From contig NZ_QQOH01000001.1 in assembly GCF_003345655.1 (NCBI RefSeq), positions 806,001-870,000 on the forward strand: a DNA stretch of 64,000 nucleotides. Direction: 5' to 3'. Shown piece after piece: positions 1-7,929 of the stretch. The notes beneath the pieces were generated by a model. The model did no database searches. It saw nothing but the letters and a program-made list of their open reading frames with translations, and had not been told where the DNA came from. Position 1 is the stretch's first letter, and the number at the start of each line of letters is the position of its first letter. The translations under genes and the position numbers were made by a program. The DNA comes from Motiliproteus coralliicola (GTDB taxonomy: Bacteria; Pseudomonadota; Gammaproteobacteria; Pseudomonadales; Balneatricaceae).

Positions 1-1
1 C

Positions 2-1327
2 GAATACGGCTTCGAGTTCGATGTGCAATTCACCACGGTGACCCATAAACAGCTGGTGCAATACGACTGTAGCGATTGGGAGTTTTGCCGGCAGCGGGCC
101 AAAGCCAACGGCCAACTGCTGCTGACCCGGGGCGAACGCTTGTCGATCCAGGCCCCCGATCCGTCCGGCGATCCGGTCTGTAATCTGGAGTTCGGTGCCA
201 CCCTGCTGTCGGCCGATCTGGAAACCGACGCCCGGCACCAGCGCAGCGACCACAGTGCGCTGTTCTGGAACAGTGCCGAGCAGACTTTAGAACGCTTTCA
301 AGGTCAAAATCAGGGCCAAAGCCAGGCCGAAGCCACCCCCGGCAACAGCGATCCGGCCCGCCTGGCCGACAGCCTCGGCGCGCCGGTCAGTCTACTCAGA
401 CAAGCGACCGAACTTGGCGAGGAGTCGCAGCAGTGGGCTGACGCTCAACGCCAATTTGCCGAGCACAGTCGGGTTCAGGGCACCCTCAAATCCCAGGGAA
501 TCGGCAGCGTCCAGCCGGGCGATAGGGTAACCCTGTCTGGTCTAGGTGCTGCCTTCAACGGCAATGCGCTGGTCACCGGTGTGCGCCATGAGCTGGATCT
601 GGCCTCGGGCTGGCGTAGCTATTTCCAGGTCGGCGGGCTAGACCAGCTAAATAGTCCGACTACATCACAACAAGGACGATCGACGCCGCTGCCGCCGATG
701 TCCGGGCTGCAGTTCGGGTTGGTGGTCAGCAACGAGGACCCGGAAGGCGAATTCCGGGTCAAGGTGCGACTCCCGCTGCTGGACAACGAGTCCGACGGTA
801 TCTGGGCCCGGGTGGCCAGCATCGATGCCGGCGATGACCGCGGCCTGATGATCCGCCCGGAACTGGACGATGAGGTGATCGTCGGTTTCGTGCAGGACGA
901 CCCGCGCAAAGCCGTGATCCTCGGCATGCTCCATAGCAGCGCCCACCCGGCTCCGGAGCCACCGTCCGACGACAACCCCATCAAGTTGCTCAAAAGCCGT
1001 AGCGGACTCCAGATCCGTCTCGATGATGAGAGCAGCGAGCTGACTCTGGAAACCCCCAACGGCAACCAACTGCTGCTGACCGATACCGACAGCGGTCTGG
1101 TGTTGGAAGATGAGAACAGCAACAAGCTGGTGCTCAACGGCGACGGCATCGCGCTACAGAGTGCCGGCGATATCAGCCTCAGCGCCGCCGGAGATATCAA
1201 GCTCGAGGCGTCCGCTAACCTGGAGCTGTCCGCCAACGCCAACCTGAAAGCGGACGGATCGGCAGGCATCGACATCAATAGTTCGGCGATCACCACGGTC
1301 AAGGGATCGCTGGTAAAGATTAACTGA
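2..1327 (+). CDS. eCIS spike protein, VgrG/Afp8-like (5' end outside window)
   Basis: This is the central spike of the contractile injection particle, the trimer that joins the tube to the PAAR tip and baseplate. The reading frame is open from the first bases and already encodes gp27-like sequence (SDWEFCRQRA), so the GTG at 23 is internal and the true start lies upstream. An OB-fold 'phage baseplate V' domain spans about nt 700-940 (GLQFGLVVSN to ILGMLHS). From about nt 1000 to the stop comes a glycine/serine/asparagine-rich series of short beta repeats (SAGDISLSAAGDIKLEASA), as in the beta-helical needle of VgrG/gp5. It is followed 31 bp later by a PAAR gene, the expected partner. The eCIS context, with no T6SS genes, favours Afp8-type over a T6SS VgrG. 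Confidence 0.9.
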   Translation, partial: EYGFEFDVQFTTVTHKQLVQYDCSDWEFCRQRAKANGQLLLTRGERLSIQAPDPSGDPVCNLEFGATLLSADLETDARHQRSDHSALFWNSAEQTLERFQGQNQGQSQAEATPGNSDPARLADSLGAPVSLLRQATELGEESQQWADAQRQFAEHSRVQGTLKSQGIGSVQPGDRVTLSGLGAAFNGNALVTGVRHELDLASGWRSYFQVGGLDQLNSPTTSQQGRSTPLPPMSGLQFGLVVSNEDPEGEFRVKVRLPLLDNESDGIWARVASIDAGDDRGLMIRPELDDEVIVGFVQDDPRKAVILGMLHSSAHPAPEPPSDDNPIKLLKSRSGLQIRLDDESSELTLETPNGNQLLLTDTDSGLVLEDENSNKLVLNGDGIALQSAGDISLSAAGDIKLEASANLELSANANLKADGSAGIDINSSAITTVKGSLVKIN

Positions 1328-1358
1328 CGAGACATCACTAACTAGAAGGAGCAAACCC

Positions 1359-1637
1359 ATGGCAGGCGCAGCACGACTCGGCGATACCACCAACCACGGC
1401 GGCACCCTGATCGGTCCCGGCAACGCCACCGTCCTGATCGGCGGTATGCCGGCGGCGGTGCTCGGTGATACCCATATCTGCAGCCTGCCCCCAAATGTCC
1501 ATCAGCCCACCGTCAGCCCCTTTATTCTCGGTAGCAGTACAGTGTTGATCGGCAACGTACCAGCCATCCGAGCCGGTGACAGCTGTCTGTGCGGCGCCTC
1601 GGTCATCATCGGCGACCCCACAGTCATTATCGGTTAG
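1359..1637 (+). CDS. PAAR-domain spike tip protein (Afp10-like role)
   Basis: A 92-residue protein consisting of a single PAAR domain, the zinc-binding cone that sharpens the VgrG/Afp8 spike. Visible features are the N-terminal AARLGDTTNHGG, repeated G-rich beta turns (VLIGGMPAAVLGDTH), and the Cys/His set H(TNHGG), H(DTH), C(CSLP), H and C(SCLCG). There is no C-terminal toxin extension, so it is a plain tip. The start ATG is preceded by AGAAGGAGC, a strong ribosome-binding site. It sits between the spike and gp25-like genes, the usual baseplate order. Confidence 0.92.
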   Translation: MAGAARLGDTTNHGGTLIGPGNATVLIGGMPAAVLGDTHICSLPPNVHQPTVSPFILGSSTVLIGNVPAIRAGDSCLCGASVIIGDPTVIIG

Positions 1638-1683
1638 GGCTGGAGTCAAGAGTGGAATCAGAGGCAGAAACAGGAGCCATAGC

Positions 1684-2124
1684 ATGAGTGATCAAACCTT
1701 CTGGGGCAGAGGCTGGGGTTTCCCACCGACCTTCTCTGCCGACAGCGGTCAGGTGTTGATGGCCGAAGGCGAACGGGAGATCGAAGACAGCCTCAGGATC
1801 CTGCTGGGCACCACTCAGGGGGAGCGTTTTATGGCTCCCGGCTACGGCCTTAATCTGCAGGATCAGCTATTTGACTCCCTCAATACCACCGCCAAAAACC
1901 TGCTGATCGATCGGATTAAACGCACCCTGCTGGTCTACGAGCCCCGGATCAATGTACTGGCGATAAACCTCGAAGACAGCGCCATTAACGAAGGCAAGCT
2001 ATTGATCCAGCTTGACTATGAGATTCGCGCCAGCAATTCGCGCTTCAATCTGGTCTACCCCTATTACCTGCATGACGGCACCGAAGTCAGCCCCTATCTA
2101 TCCGACTCTAAACTCGACGGATGA
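1684..2124 (+). CDS. gp25-like baseplate wedge protein (Afp9-like)
   Basis: A 146-residue protein of the T4 gp25/GPW family, the small baseplate-wedge component that contacts the first sheath ring. The body shows the family pattern: a G-rich N-terminus (WGFPPTFSADSG), then EIEDSLRILLGTTQGERFMAPGYG, close to the classic 'R.iL.T..GER.m.p.yG' signature. The frame stays open upstream to nt 1576, but I take the ATG at 1684 because it has an AGGAG about 7 nt upstream and gives a normal gp25 length. The stop overlaps an ATG-like triplet, and the next gene starts 23 bp on. Confidence 0.9.
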   Translation: MSDQTFWGRGWGFPPTFSADSGQVLMAEGEREIEDSLRILLGTTQGERFMAPGYGLNLQDQLFDSLNTTAKNLLIDRIKRTLLVYEPRINVLAINLEDSAINEGKLLIQLDYEIRASNSRFNLVYPYYLHDGTEVSPYLSDSKLDG

Positions 2125-2147
2125 CCAGCATAACGGACGCATAGACC

Positions 2148-5100
2148 ATGGCCGACCCGAACCCGATCCATCCCATCACCCAGCTGAACCTGCCCGAGCA
2201 GGGACTGAGTCAGGATCAGCGGCTACCGAAGGGGTTGAACGCCGACTACGTTTCGATCGACGAGCGTAGTATCGAAGATCAGTTCGCGTTCCTGAAAGCG
2301 CTGGCCCAGCAGCTCAAGTTCTATCCCAACGATGATCAGGCCGCCGACGGCGACTGGTCGGCCTTTTTCCCGTTTGAACCGGGTCAGGCGCTACCCTGGC
2401 TGCAACAGCACCAGGGCCGGGTACCACCCCAGCTGGCGCTGCTAAAGGTATTTCTGGACGCTTACCAGCAGGGGCCGCAGGCCAAACTTAATCAGCTGAA
2501 ACAGCGCTACCTACACCACTACTACCGCGATGTGCTCAGATTCTCCCCCAAAGCCCCGGTCGCGGAGCGGGCCCATCTGGTGGTGGAACTGAAGAAACCG
2601 ATCCCCAAACTGCTGATCGGCCCCGATGATCGACTGACGGCCGGCAAGCGTGAGGACAAGTCCGAAATCCTGGTCGCGCCGATCGATGAAAACCTGATCA
2701 ACCAGAGCCGAATCGTCGAAAAGCGTTCGCTGTTTCGCTCCGCCGACGAGCCGGGAACGATCAAGGTCGCCTTGGTGGCCGACTCTCGCGACGGCCTGGG
2801 CGAGGCGTTTGAGTCGGGGCAGCAAAAATGGTCCGGTTTCGGCCACGAAGCGCTGCCCGCCGGCACCATCGGCTTTGCGCTATCGTCGAGTCTACTCCAG
2901 CTCAGTGAGGCCGAACGTCGGATTGAGGTGCTACTGACCTTGGGGTCCAAGCTGACCGACACCTGGGTCGAGCTGGCCGAACTGTTCAAAATCCACTTCA
3001 GCACCAGCGACGGCTGGAGCACCGAGTACCGCGCCGATGCAAGCCTTAACGGCAACGCGCTCAGTCTCAGCCTGACCGTCCCGGCCGAAGAAGCTGCGAT
3101 CGTCGGTTACCAGCCACAATTACACGGCTACCAGCTCGATACCGCTGAACCGGTGATGCAGCTGCTGCTCAACAACCAGGTCCGCCATCCACTGGTGGCG
3201 CACCTGCTCGAGGCCAAACTCACCACCGCCAAGCTGACGGTCAATGTTAGCGGCGCCCGTCAGCTGCTGATTCACTCCGATATCGGCCGAGTCAGCTCGG
3301 ACAACGACTTCCTGCCCTTCGGCCCGCTGCCGAAGGTGGGTAGCCCCCTGTCGATCGGCAGTGACGAGATCTTTAGCAAGCGGCTGCGGCAGGTTTCGGT
3401 CAATCTGAGCTGGAAGAGTCCACCGATGCGCTTTGCGGACCACTACTCGGGCTATTCCAGCTATGTCGGCATGCCGGCGGGACTCGACAATAGCTATTTC
3501 ACCGTCGATGCCAGCTATCGGGACGGTGACGGCCGTTACTTCAACGTTACCGGGCAGTCGCTGTTCCACAGCACCAATGCAGGCGTTACCCGCACCCTCG
3601 GCGTGTCCGAGACATCCATCGCCGCACCACACCAGCCCGACATCAAGGGCTACGCCCAGGCGCTGGGGCAGTACCGCAGCAGTTGGGCCCAGAAACAGTT
3701 CGGAAACTTCCGGCGGATCAACCCGATTTACCAGCGCTTCGTCAAGCCAATCCGGAAGGAGTTTACTCAAACCCTGGTGGCCGGTTCGTCGGTTCGGAAA
3801 GACCAGGGGCTGCAACTGACCTTGCAGCAGGACTTTTTCCATCAGAGTTACCGCAACGCCTACGTGAAGAATGTACTGGCGCTCAATGCCGACCCGAATC
3901 TGGCGATGATCGCCGAGCCCTACACCCCGCAGATCGGCGACCTGAGCCTGAACTACGAGGCTTACACCCAGACGGTCTCGTTCGCCGACAGTTCATCCGA
4001 GGCCTTCGCCAATACCGAGATCCGGTTCTTCCATCTGGACTGTTTCGGCCAGCGCCGCGAGCATGCGCTGCAACGCCAGCAACTCGATTTCGTAACCGAC
4101 AAGTCGGTCAGTCTGCTGCCGGAGCATCCCGAGCAAGGTGCGCTATTGCTGGGACTGGAGCAACTGCAGGCCGGCGACAGCGTTCAGTTGTTGTTCCAGG
4201 TGGTCGACGGCAGCGCCGATCCGCGGCTGACGCCGCAGCCGATTCGCTGGTCGGTGCTGTGCGACAACTATTGGAAACCGCTGTCGCAGCAGGAGCTGAT
4301 TTTCGACCGCAGCAACGGCCTGCTGACCAGCGGCCTCGTCAAGCTGCTGATCCCCAACCAGGCCACCACCGAAAACAGCCTGATGCCAAGCGGATTGCTG
4401 TGGCTCAAACTGGCGATCGACCAGCAACCGGGCTCGGTGTGCCAGCTGCGCGATGTGCTGAGCAACGCTATCGAGGTGGCAGCCCTGCCCCGGACGGCCT
4501 CAGACAGCAGAAACAGGAGCGACAACAGCGAAAGCGATGAGGCTGGCGTAGGCTACGACCCACTGCCGGCCGGCTCGATCAGCAAGTTCAGCAACGCCCG
4601 AACCGAGATCAAATCGTTGCAGCAACCCTTTGCGGGGTTCGGCGGCCGGGATCGCGAAACCGACAATGACTATGCCGCCCGGGTCTCGGAGCGCTTGAGG
4701 CACAAGGATCGCGCCCTGAGCATCCATGATTACGAGACCTTGGTGCTGCAGCGCTTCCCCCGGCTCTATCGGGTCAAGGCGATCCCCCACTGCCGCCCTA
4801 AAACCGATTCCGCCAACTGGCAGGCACCTGGCCACAGCACCATCCTGCTGGTGCCCTACGTTAACAGCGACAATGCCGTCGATCCGTTACAGCCGCTGGC
4901 CGACAGTCAGACCCTCGATCAGGTCCAGGATTTCCTCGATGCCCGCAAGCCGATGCAGGCGCAGGTCCACGTGATCAATCCGAGTTATCTGCAGCTGCGA
5001 GTCAATCTGCTGGTACGGTTCAAGACCGGGTTCGAATTCAACCACTACCGTGAGCAGCTTCAGCTGGCGATCCGCGAGCAGCTGTCGCCCTGGCTCAGCG

Positions 5101-5348
5101 ATGTCCCCAGTGGCAACGACAGCGGCGAGCATAGCGGGCCGGAGTTCGGCGGCCGCGTCTACAAGTCGGTATTGATGGACTTTATCGAGGAGCTGCCCTA
5201 CGTGGAATTCATCAGCCAAGTCCAGTTGCAGGCCAGCAGCGACGGAACCGAATTCGGTAGTGATGCGCATCAACAGCAACCGCAACATCCGCTGCAGGTA
5301 CTGACCTCGGCGCCTGAGCACCTGATCGAGGAGGCAGCCTATGACTGA
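2148..5348 (+). CDS. eCIS baseplate J-like protein (Afp11-like)
   Basis: A 1066-residue large baseplate subunit, equivalent to Afp11/Pvc11 (gp6-related), that should pair with the next gene product to build the baseplate wedges. The recognisable part is at about residues 827-890: a GGR-RETD-YAARVSERLRHKDRAL segment followed by HDYETLVLQRFPRLYRVKAIPH. This is the conserved core of eCIS baseplate-J proteins. It follows a Ser/Asp-rich linker (about residues 785-805). The N-terminal 700 residues are beta-rich and less conserved, probably peripheral domains. The stop overlaps the start of the next gene (ATG at 5341, stop at 5346-5348), indicating translational coupling. Confidence 0.88.
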   Translation: MADPNPIHPITQLNLPEQGLSQDQRLPKGLNADYVSIDERSIEDQFAFLKALAQQLKFYPNDDQAADGDWSAFFPFEPGQALPWLQQHQGRVPPQLALLKVFLDAYQQGPQAKLNQLKQRYLHHYYRDVLRFSPKAPVAERAHLVVELKKPIPKLLIGPDDRLTAGKREDKSEILVAPIDENLINQSRIVEKRSLFRSADEPGTIKVALVADSRDGLGEAFESGQQKWSGFGHEALPAGTIGFALSSSLLQLSEAERRIEVLLTLGSKLTDTWVELAELFKIHFSTSDGWSTEYRADASLNGNALSLSLTVPAEEAAIVGYQPQLHGYQLDTAEPVMQLLLNNQVRHPLVAHLLEAKLTTAKLTVNVSGARQLLIHSDIGRVSSDNDFLPFGPLPKVGSPLSIGSDEIFSKRLRQVSVNLSWKSPPMRFADHYSGYSSYVGMPAGLDNSYFTVDASYRDGDGRYFNVTGQSLFHSTNAGVTRTLGVSETSIAAPHQPDIKGYAQALGQYRSSWAQKQFGNFRRINPIYQRFVKPIRKEFTQTLVAGSSVRKDQGLQLTLQQDFFHQSYRNAYVKNVLALNADPNLAMIAEPYTPQIGDLSLNYEAYTQTVSFADSSSEAFANTEIRFFHLDCFGQRREHALQRQQLDFVTDKSVSLLPEHPEQGALLLGLEQLQAGDSVQLLFQVVDGSADPRLTPQPIRWSVLCDNYWKPLSQQELIFDRSNGLLTSGLVKLLIPNQATTENSLMPSGLLWLKLAIDQQPGSVCQLRDVLSNAIEVAALPRTASDSRNRSDNSESDEAGVGYDPLPAGSISKFSNARTEIKSLQQPFAGFGGRDRETDNDYAARVSERLRHKDRALSIHDYETLVLQRFPRLYRVKAIPHCRPKTDSANWQAPGHSTILLVPYVNSDNAVDPLQPLADSQTLDQVQDFLDARKPMQAQVHVINPSYLQLRVNLLVRFKTGFEFNHYREQLQLAIREQLSPWLSDVPSGNDSGEHSGPEFGGRVYKSVLMDFIEELPYVEFISQVQLQASSDGTEFGSDAHQQQPQHPLQVLTSAPEHLIEEAAYD

Positions 5349-7929
5349 CCTTCATATCGATCCCAAGACCCCAATAGACCCCAGCCTGGACGTGCAGCAG
5401 CTCTACGACCAGGGCATCAGCCAACTGATCGAACTCAGCAGCGAGATCTGGAGCGACTACAATCGCCACGATCCAGGCATCACCCTGCTGGAGGTGATCA
5501 GCTATCTGCTGACCGAATTGAGCTACCGGATGGACTGGCCGATCACCGATATTCTGGTCGATGGTCTGGCCGATACCGACGCAGCTCAGAAACGGACCCT
5601 GATGAGTCAACACTTTCCCGGCGCCGACCGGGTCTTGCCGGCCGCCCCGCTGACCGAAACCGACTACCGCAAACTGCTGATCGATCTTCCCAACGTCCAG
5701 AACGCCTGGGTCGACCCGCTGCCGCTGAGCCTCTATCTGGACTGCCGAACCGGCCGCACCAGCCTCAAAGCCGTGACCGGCAGCGGGATCAAGCAACTGC
5801 AGGTGGCCGGCGGCTATCAGGTCCGGCTGGAGCTGGCGGCCGGATTAAACGCCGCCGCCAAAGCCGAGTCGATCGCACGGGTCGAACAGCTACTCAACAG
5901 CCGCCGCAACCTGTGCGAATGGTTTACACCACCGAAACCGATTGCCAAGCAGAACTTCATCCTCTGCGGCGAGTTCGAAATCGCCCCCAAGGCGGACCCG
6001 CAACAGGTGTTCGTCGAGGTGATGCTGGCGGTACACAACTACCTGCAAGCCCCGATCCAACAGCAATCCGCGCAGAATTCGCTGGACTCCACCAATAACA
6101 AGGCCAACGCCGAAACCGACTGGGCCGACGTGCTGTTTAACGGCCCGCTGCTCCGCCATGGCCCTATCGGCGAGAACGAAATCGAACAGGCGGCCTTGAA
6201 AACCGAGATCCGGTTATCGGACCTGATCAACCTGATTATGGATATCGAGTCGGTGGTGGCGGTGCGCGAACTGGTGATCAATCCCGAAAACCTCAAGCAG
6301 CCGCTGGACAATCCCTGGATCGTTCCGGTTGCCGACGGCAAGAAGGCGGTGCTCAAGCCCCAGGGCGGCAACCTGGCATTTTACAAGCGCCAGCTGGCGG
6401 TGTTCTGCGATAAAACTGCGGCCTTGGCCCTGCTTAATAACCGGATCAAACAGCAGCAGCAACAGCCGGTCGACTATTCGGTGGATTATCCGATCGCACC
6501 CCAGCCGGGCCAAAGCCGGGAGATAGAACGCTACCAGACGGTCCAGACCGAACTGCCGGCGATCTACGGCCTCGGTCAGGCCGGTCTGCCGGGAAATGCA
6601 AGTCCGCAGCGAAAGGCCCAGGTACTGCAGTTGCGCGGCTATCTGGCCTTTATCGACCAGCTGGCGGCCAACTTCCTGTCCCAGGCCCATCAACTACGCG
6701 AACTGCTGTCGCTGGATGACCAACAGCAGGCCAGCTATTTCGGCCAGTTGCCGACCAGCATCACCGACTGGCGCAAGCTTTACGGCGAAGCCCCCGAGGC
6801 CGAAGCCAACCTACAGCAGTTGATCAGCGACCCTGTGGTCGATCTTGAACGCCGCAACCGACTACTGGATTTTATGGTGGCCCGCTTCGGCGAAGACCTA
6901 ACCGAACTGACCGACGTGATGCTCAACGCCTTCGGCCTGTCGCCGCTGGCTACGCTTCGCTACAAGGGACAGTTCCACCAGCAGGTCGCCGAACTCAGCC
7001 GCGATCGAGGAATGGCCCATGATGTGAGCCTGAAGCGCGACTACTGGAACAGCGACAACGTCTCTGGACTGGAAAAGCGCCTCTGCCGCTTGCTGGGCAT
7101 CGCCGACCATCGCCGTCGCAACCTGGGCGATGTAGCCTTCGACATCTATGCCGAACTGGACAGCACCCCCGGTGACGAATTCCGTTTCCGGATCCGCAAC
7201 CGTGACGATGCCAGCATCCTGCTCAGCAGCAGCACCCGCTACGCCAGCAAGAAGGCCGCCCGAGCCGAGATGCGATTGGCGATCCTGTTCGGGATGCTGC
7301 CGTCCCACTATGTGATGCAGCGAACCAAGAACGGCCGTTTCTACTTCAACCTGGTCGATGACAGCGGCGAAATCATCGCCCGCCGGATCGAATATTTCGA
7401 CACCGAACAGCAGGCCCGGGATGCGATCGAACAGGTGGTCGACAATCTGAGCGTCAACTACAGCAGCGAGGGGCTGTACCTGATCGAGCACAGCCTGCTG
7501 CTGCCCCAAAGCGATGAAGACCCGCAGCTACCGGTCTGTGTCAATGACGGCTGCGACGACTGTATCGACCCCTACAGTTACCAGATCCAACTCATCCTGC
7601 CGGCCTACGGCGCCCGCTTTGCCAACCAGGAGTTCCGTCGCTACTGCGAATCGGTGATCCGAGCCGAGGTGCCGGCCCATATCATGCCCAGGGTCTGCTG
7701 GATCGACCAACAGCAGATGGCGCTGTTGGAGAAAGCCTACCGCGACTGGCTGGGGGTGTTGCACGGTGCCAGCAGCGTCGATCCGCAACTGAAAAAGCAA
7801 CGCCTTATCGATGCCTTGGGCAGCATCAACAACGTTTACCCGGTGGAGCAGCTCCACGACTGCAAGTCTGACCAGAGCGGTTTCGTGATCGGCAGAACCG
7901 CGCTGGGGACCTTCAAGGAGTCACTATGA
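5341..7929 (+). CDS. second large eCIS baseplate protein (Afp12-like)
   Basis: An 862-residue protein with both hallmark ends of the Afp12-type family. The N-terminus carries EIWSDYNRHDPGITLLEVISYLLTELSYR (quoted in pieces: WSDYNRHDPG, then TLLEVISYLLTELSYR). The C-terminus reads DPYSYQIQLILPAYGARF, then EFRRYCESVIRAEVPAHI and VCWIDQQQM. These fit the partner of the baseplate-J subunit in the wedge heterodimer. A compact cysteine cluster (CVNDGCDDC, residues about 733-741) just before the C-terminal motif could bind a metal; this is inference. The gene overlaps its upstream neighbour by 8 bp and the downstream start by 4 bp (ATGA at 7926). Confidence 0.85.
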   Translation: MTDLHIDPKTPIDPSLDVQQLYDQGISQLIELSSEIWSDYNRHDPGITLLEVISYLLTELSYRMDWPITDILVDGLADTDAAQKRTLMSQHFPGADRVLPAAPLTETDYRKLLIDLPNVQNAWVDPLPLSLYLDCRTGRTSLKAVTGSGIKQLQVAGGYQVRLELAAGLNAAAKAESIARVEQLLNSRRNLCEWFTPPKPIAKQNFILCGEFEIAPKADPQQVFVEVMLAVHNYLQAPIQQQSAQNSLDSTNNKANAETDWADVLFNGPLLRHGPIGENEIEQAALKTEIRLSDLINLIMDIESVVAVRELVINPENLKQPLDNPWIVPVADGKKAVLKPQGGNLAFYKRQLAVFCDKTAALALLNNRIKQQQQQPVDYSVDYPIAPQPGQSREIERYQTVQTELPAIYGLGQAGLPGNASPQRKAQVLQLRGYLAFIDQLAANFLSQAHQLRELLSLDDQQQASYFGQLPTSITDWRKLYGEAPEAEANLQQLISDPVVDLERRNRLLDFMVARFGEDLTELTDVMLNAFGLSPLATLRYKGQFHQQVAELSRDRGMAHDVSLKRDYWNSDNVSGLEKRLCRLLGIADHRRRNLGDVAFDIYAELDSTPGDEFRFRIRNRDDASILLSSSTRYASKKAARAEMRLAILFGMLPSHYVMQRTKNGRFYFNLVDDSGEIIARRIEYFDTEQQARDAIEQVVDNLSVNYSSEGLYLIEHSLLLPQSDEDPQLPVCVNDGCDDCIDPYSYQIQLILPAYGARFANQEFRRYCESVIRAEVPAHIMPRVCWIDQQQMALLEKAYRDWLGVLHGASSVDPQLKKQRLIDALGSINNVYPVEQLHDCKSDQSGFVIGRTALGTFKESL

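Noticed and set aside
23-25. GTG at 23 as the start of the spike gene
   Set aside because: The frame is open to the window edge and the upstream codons already read EYGFEFD, continuing the gp27-like domain.
3683-4540. 285-codon plus-strand frame inside the baseplate-J gene
   Set aside because: Arg/Ala/Gly-rich out-of-frame reading of a conserved gene; no family features.
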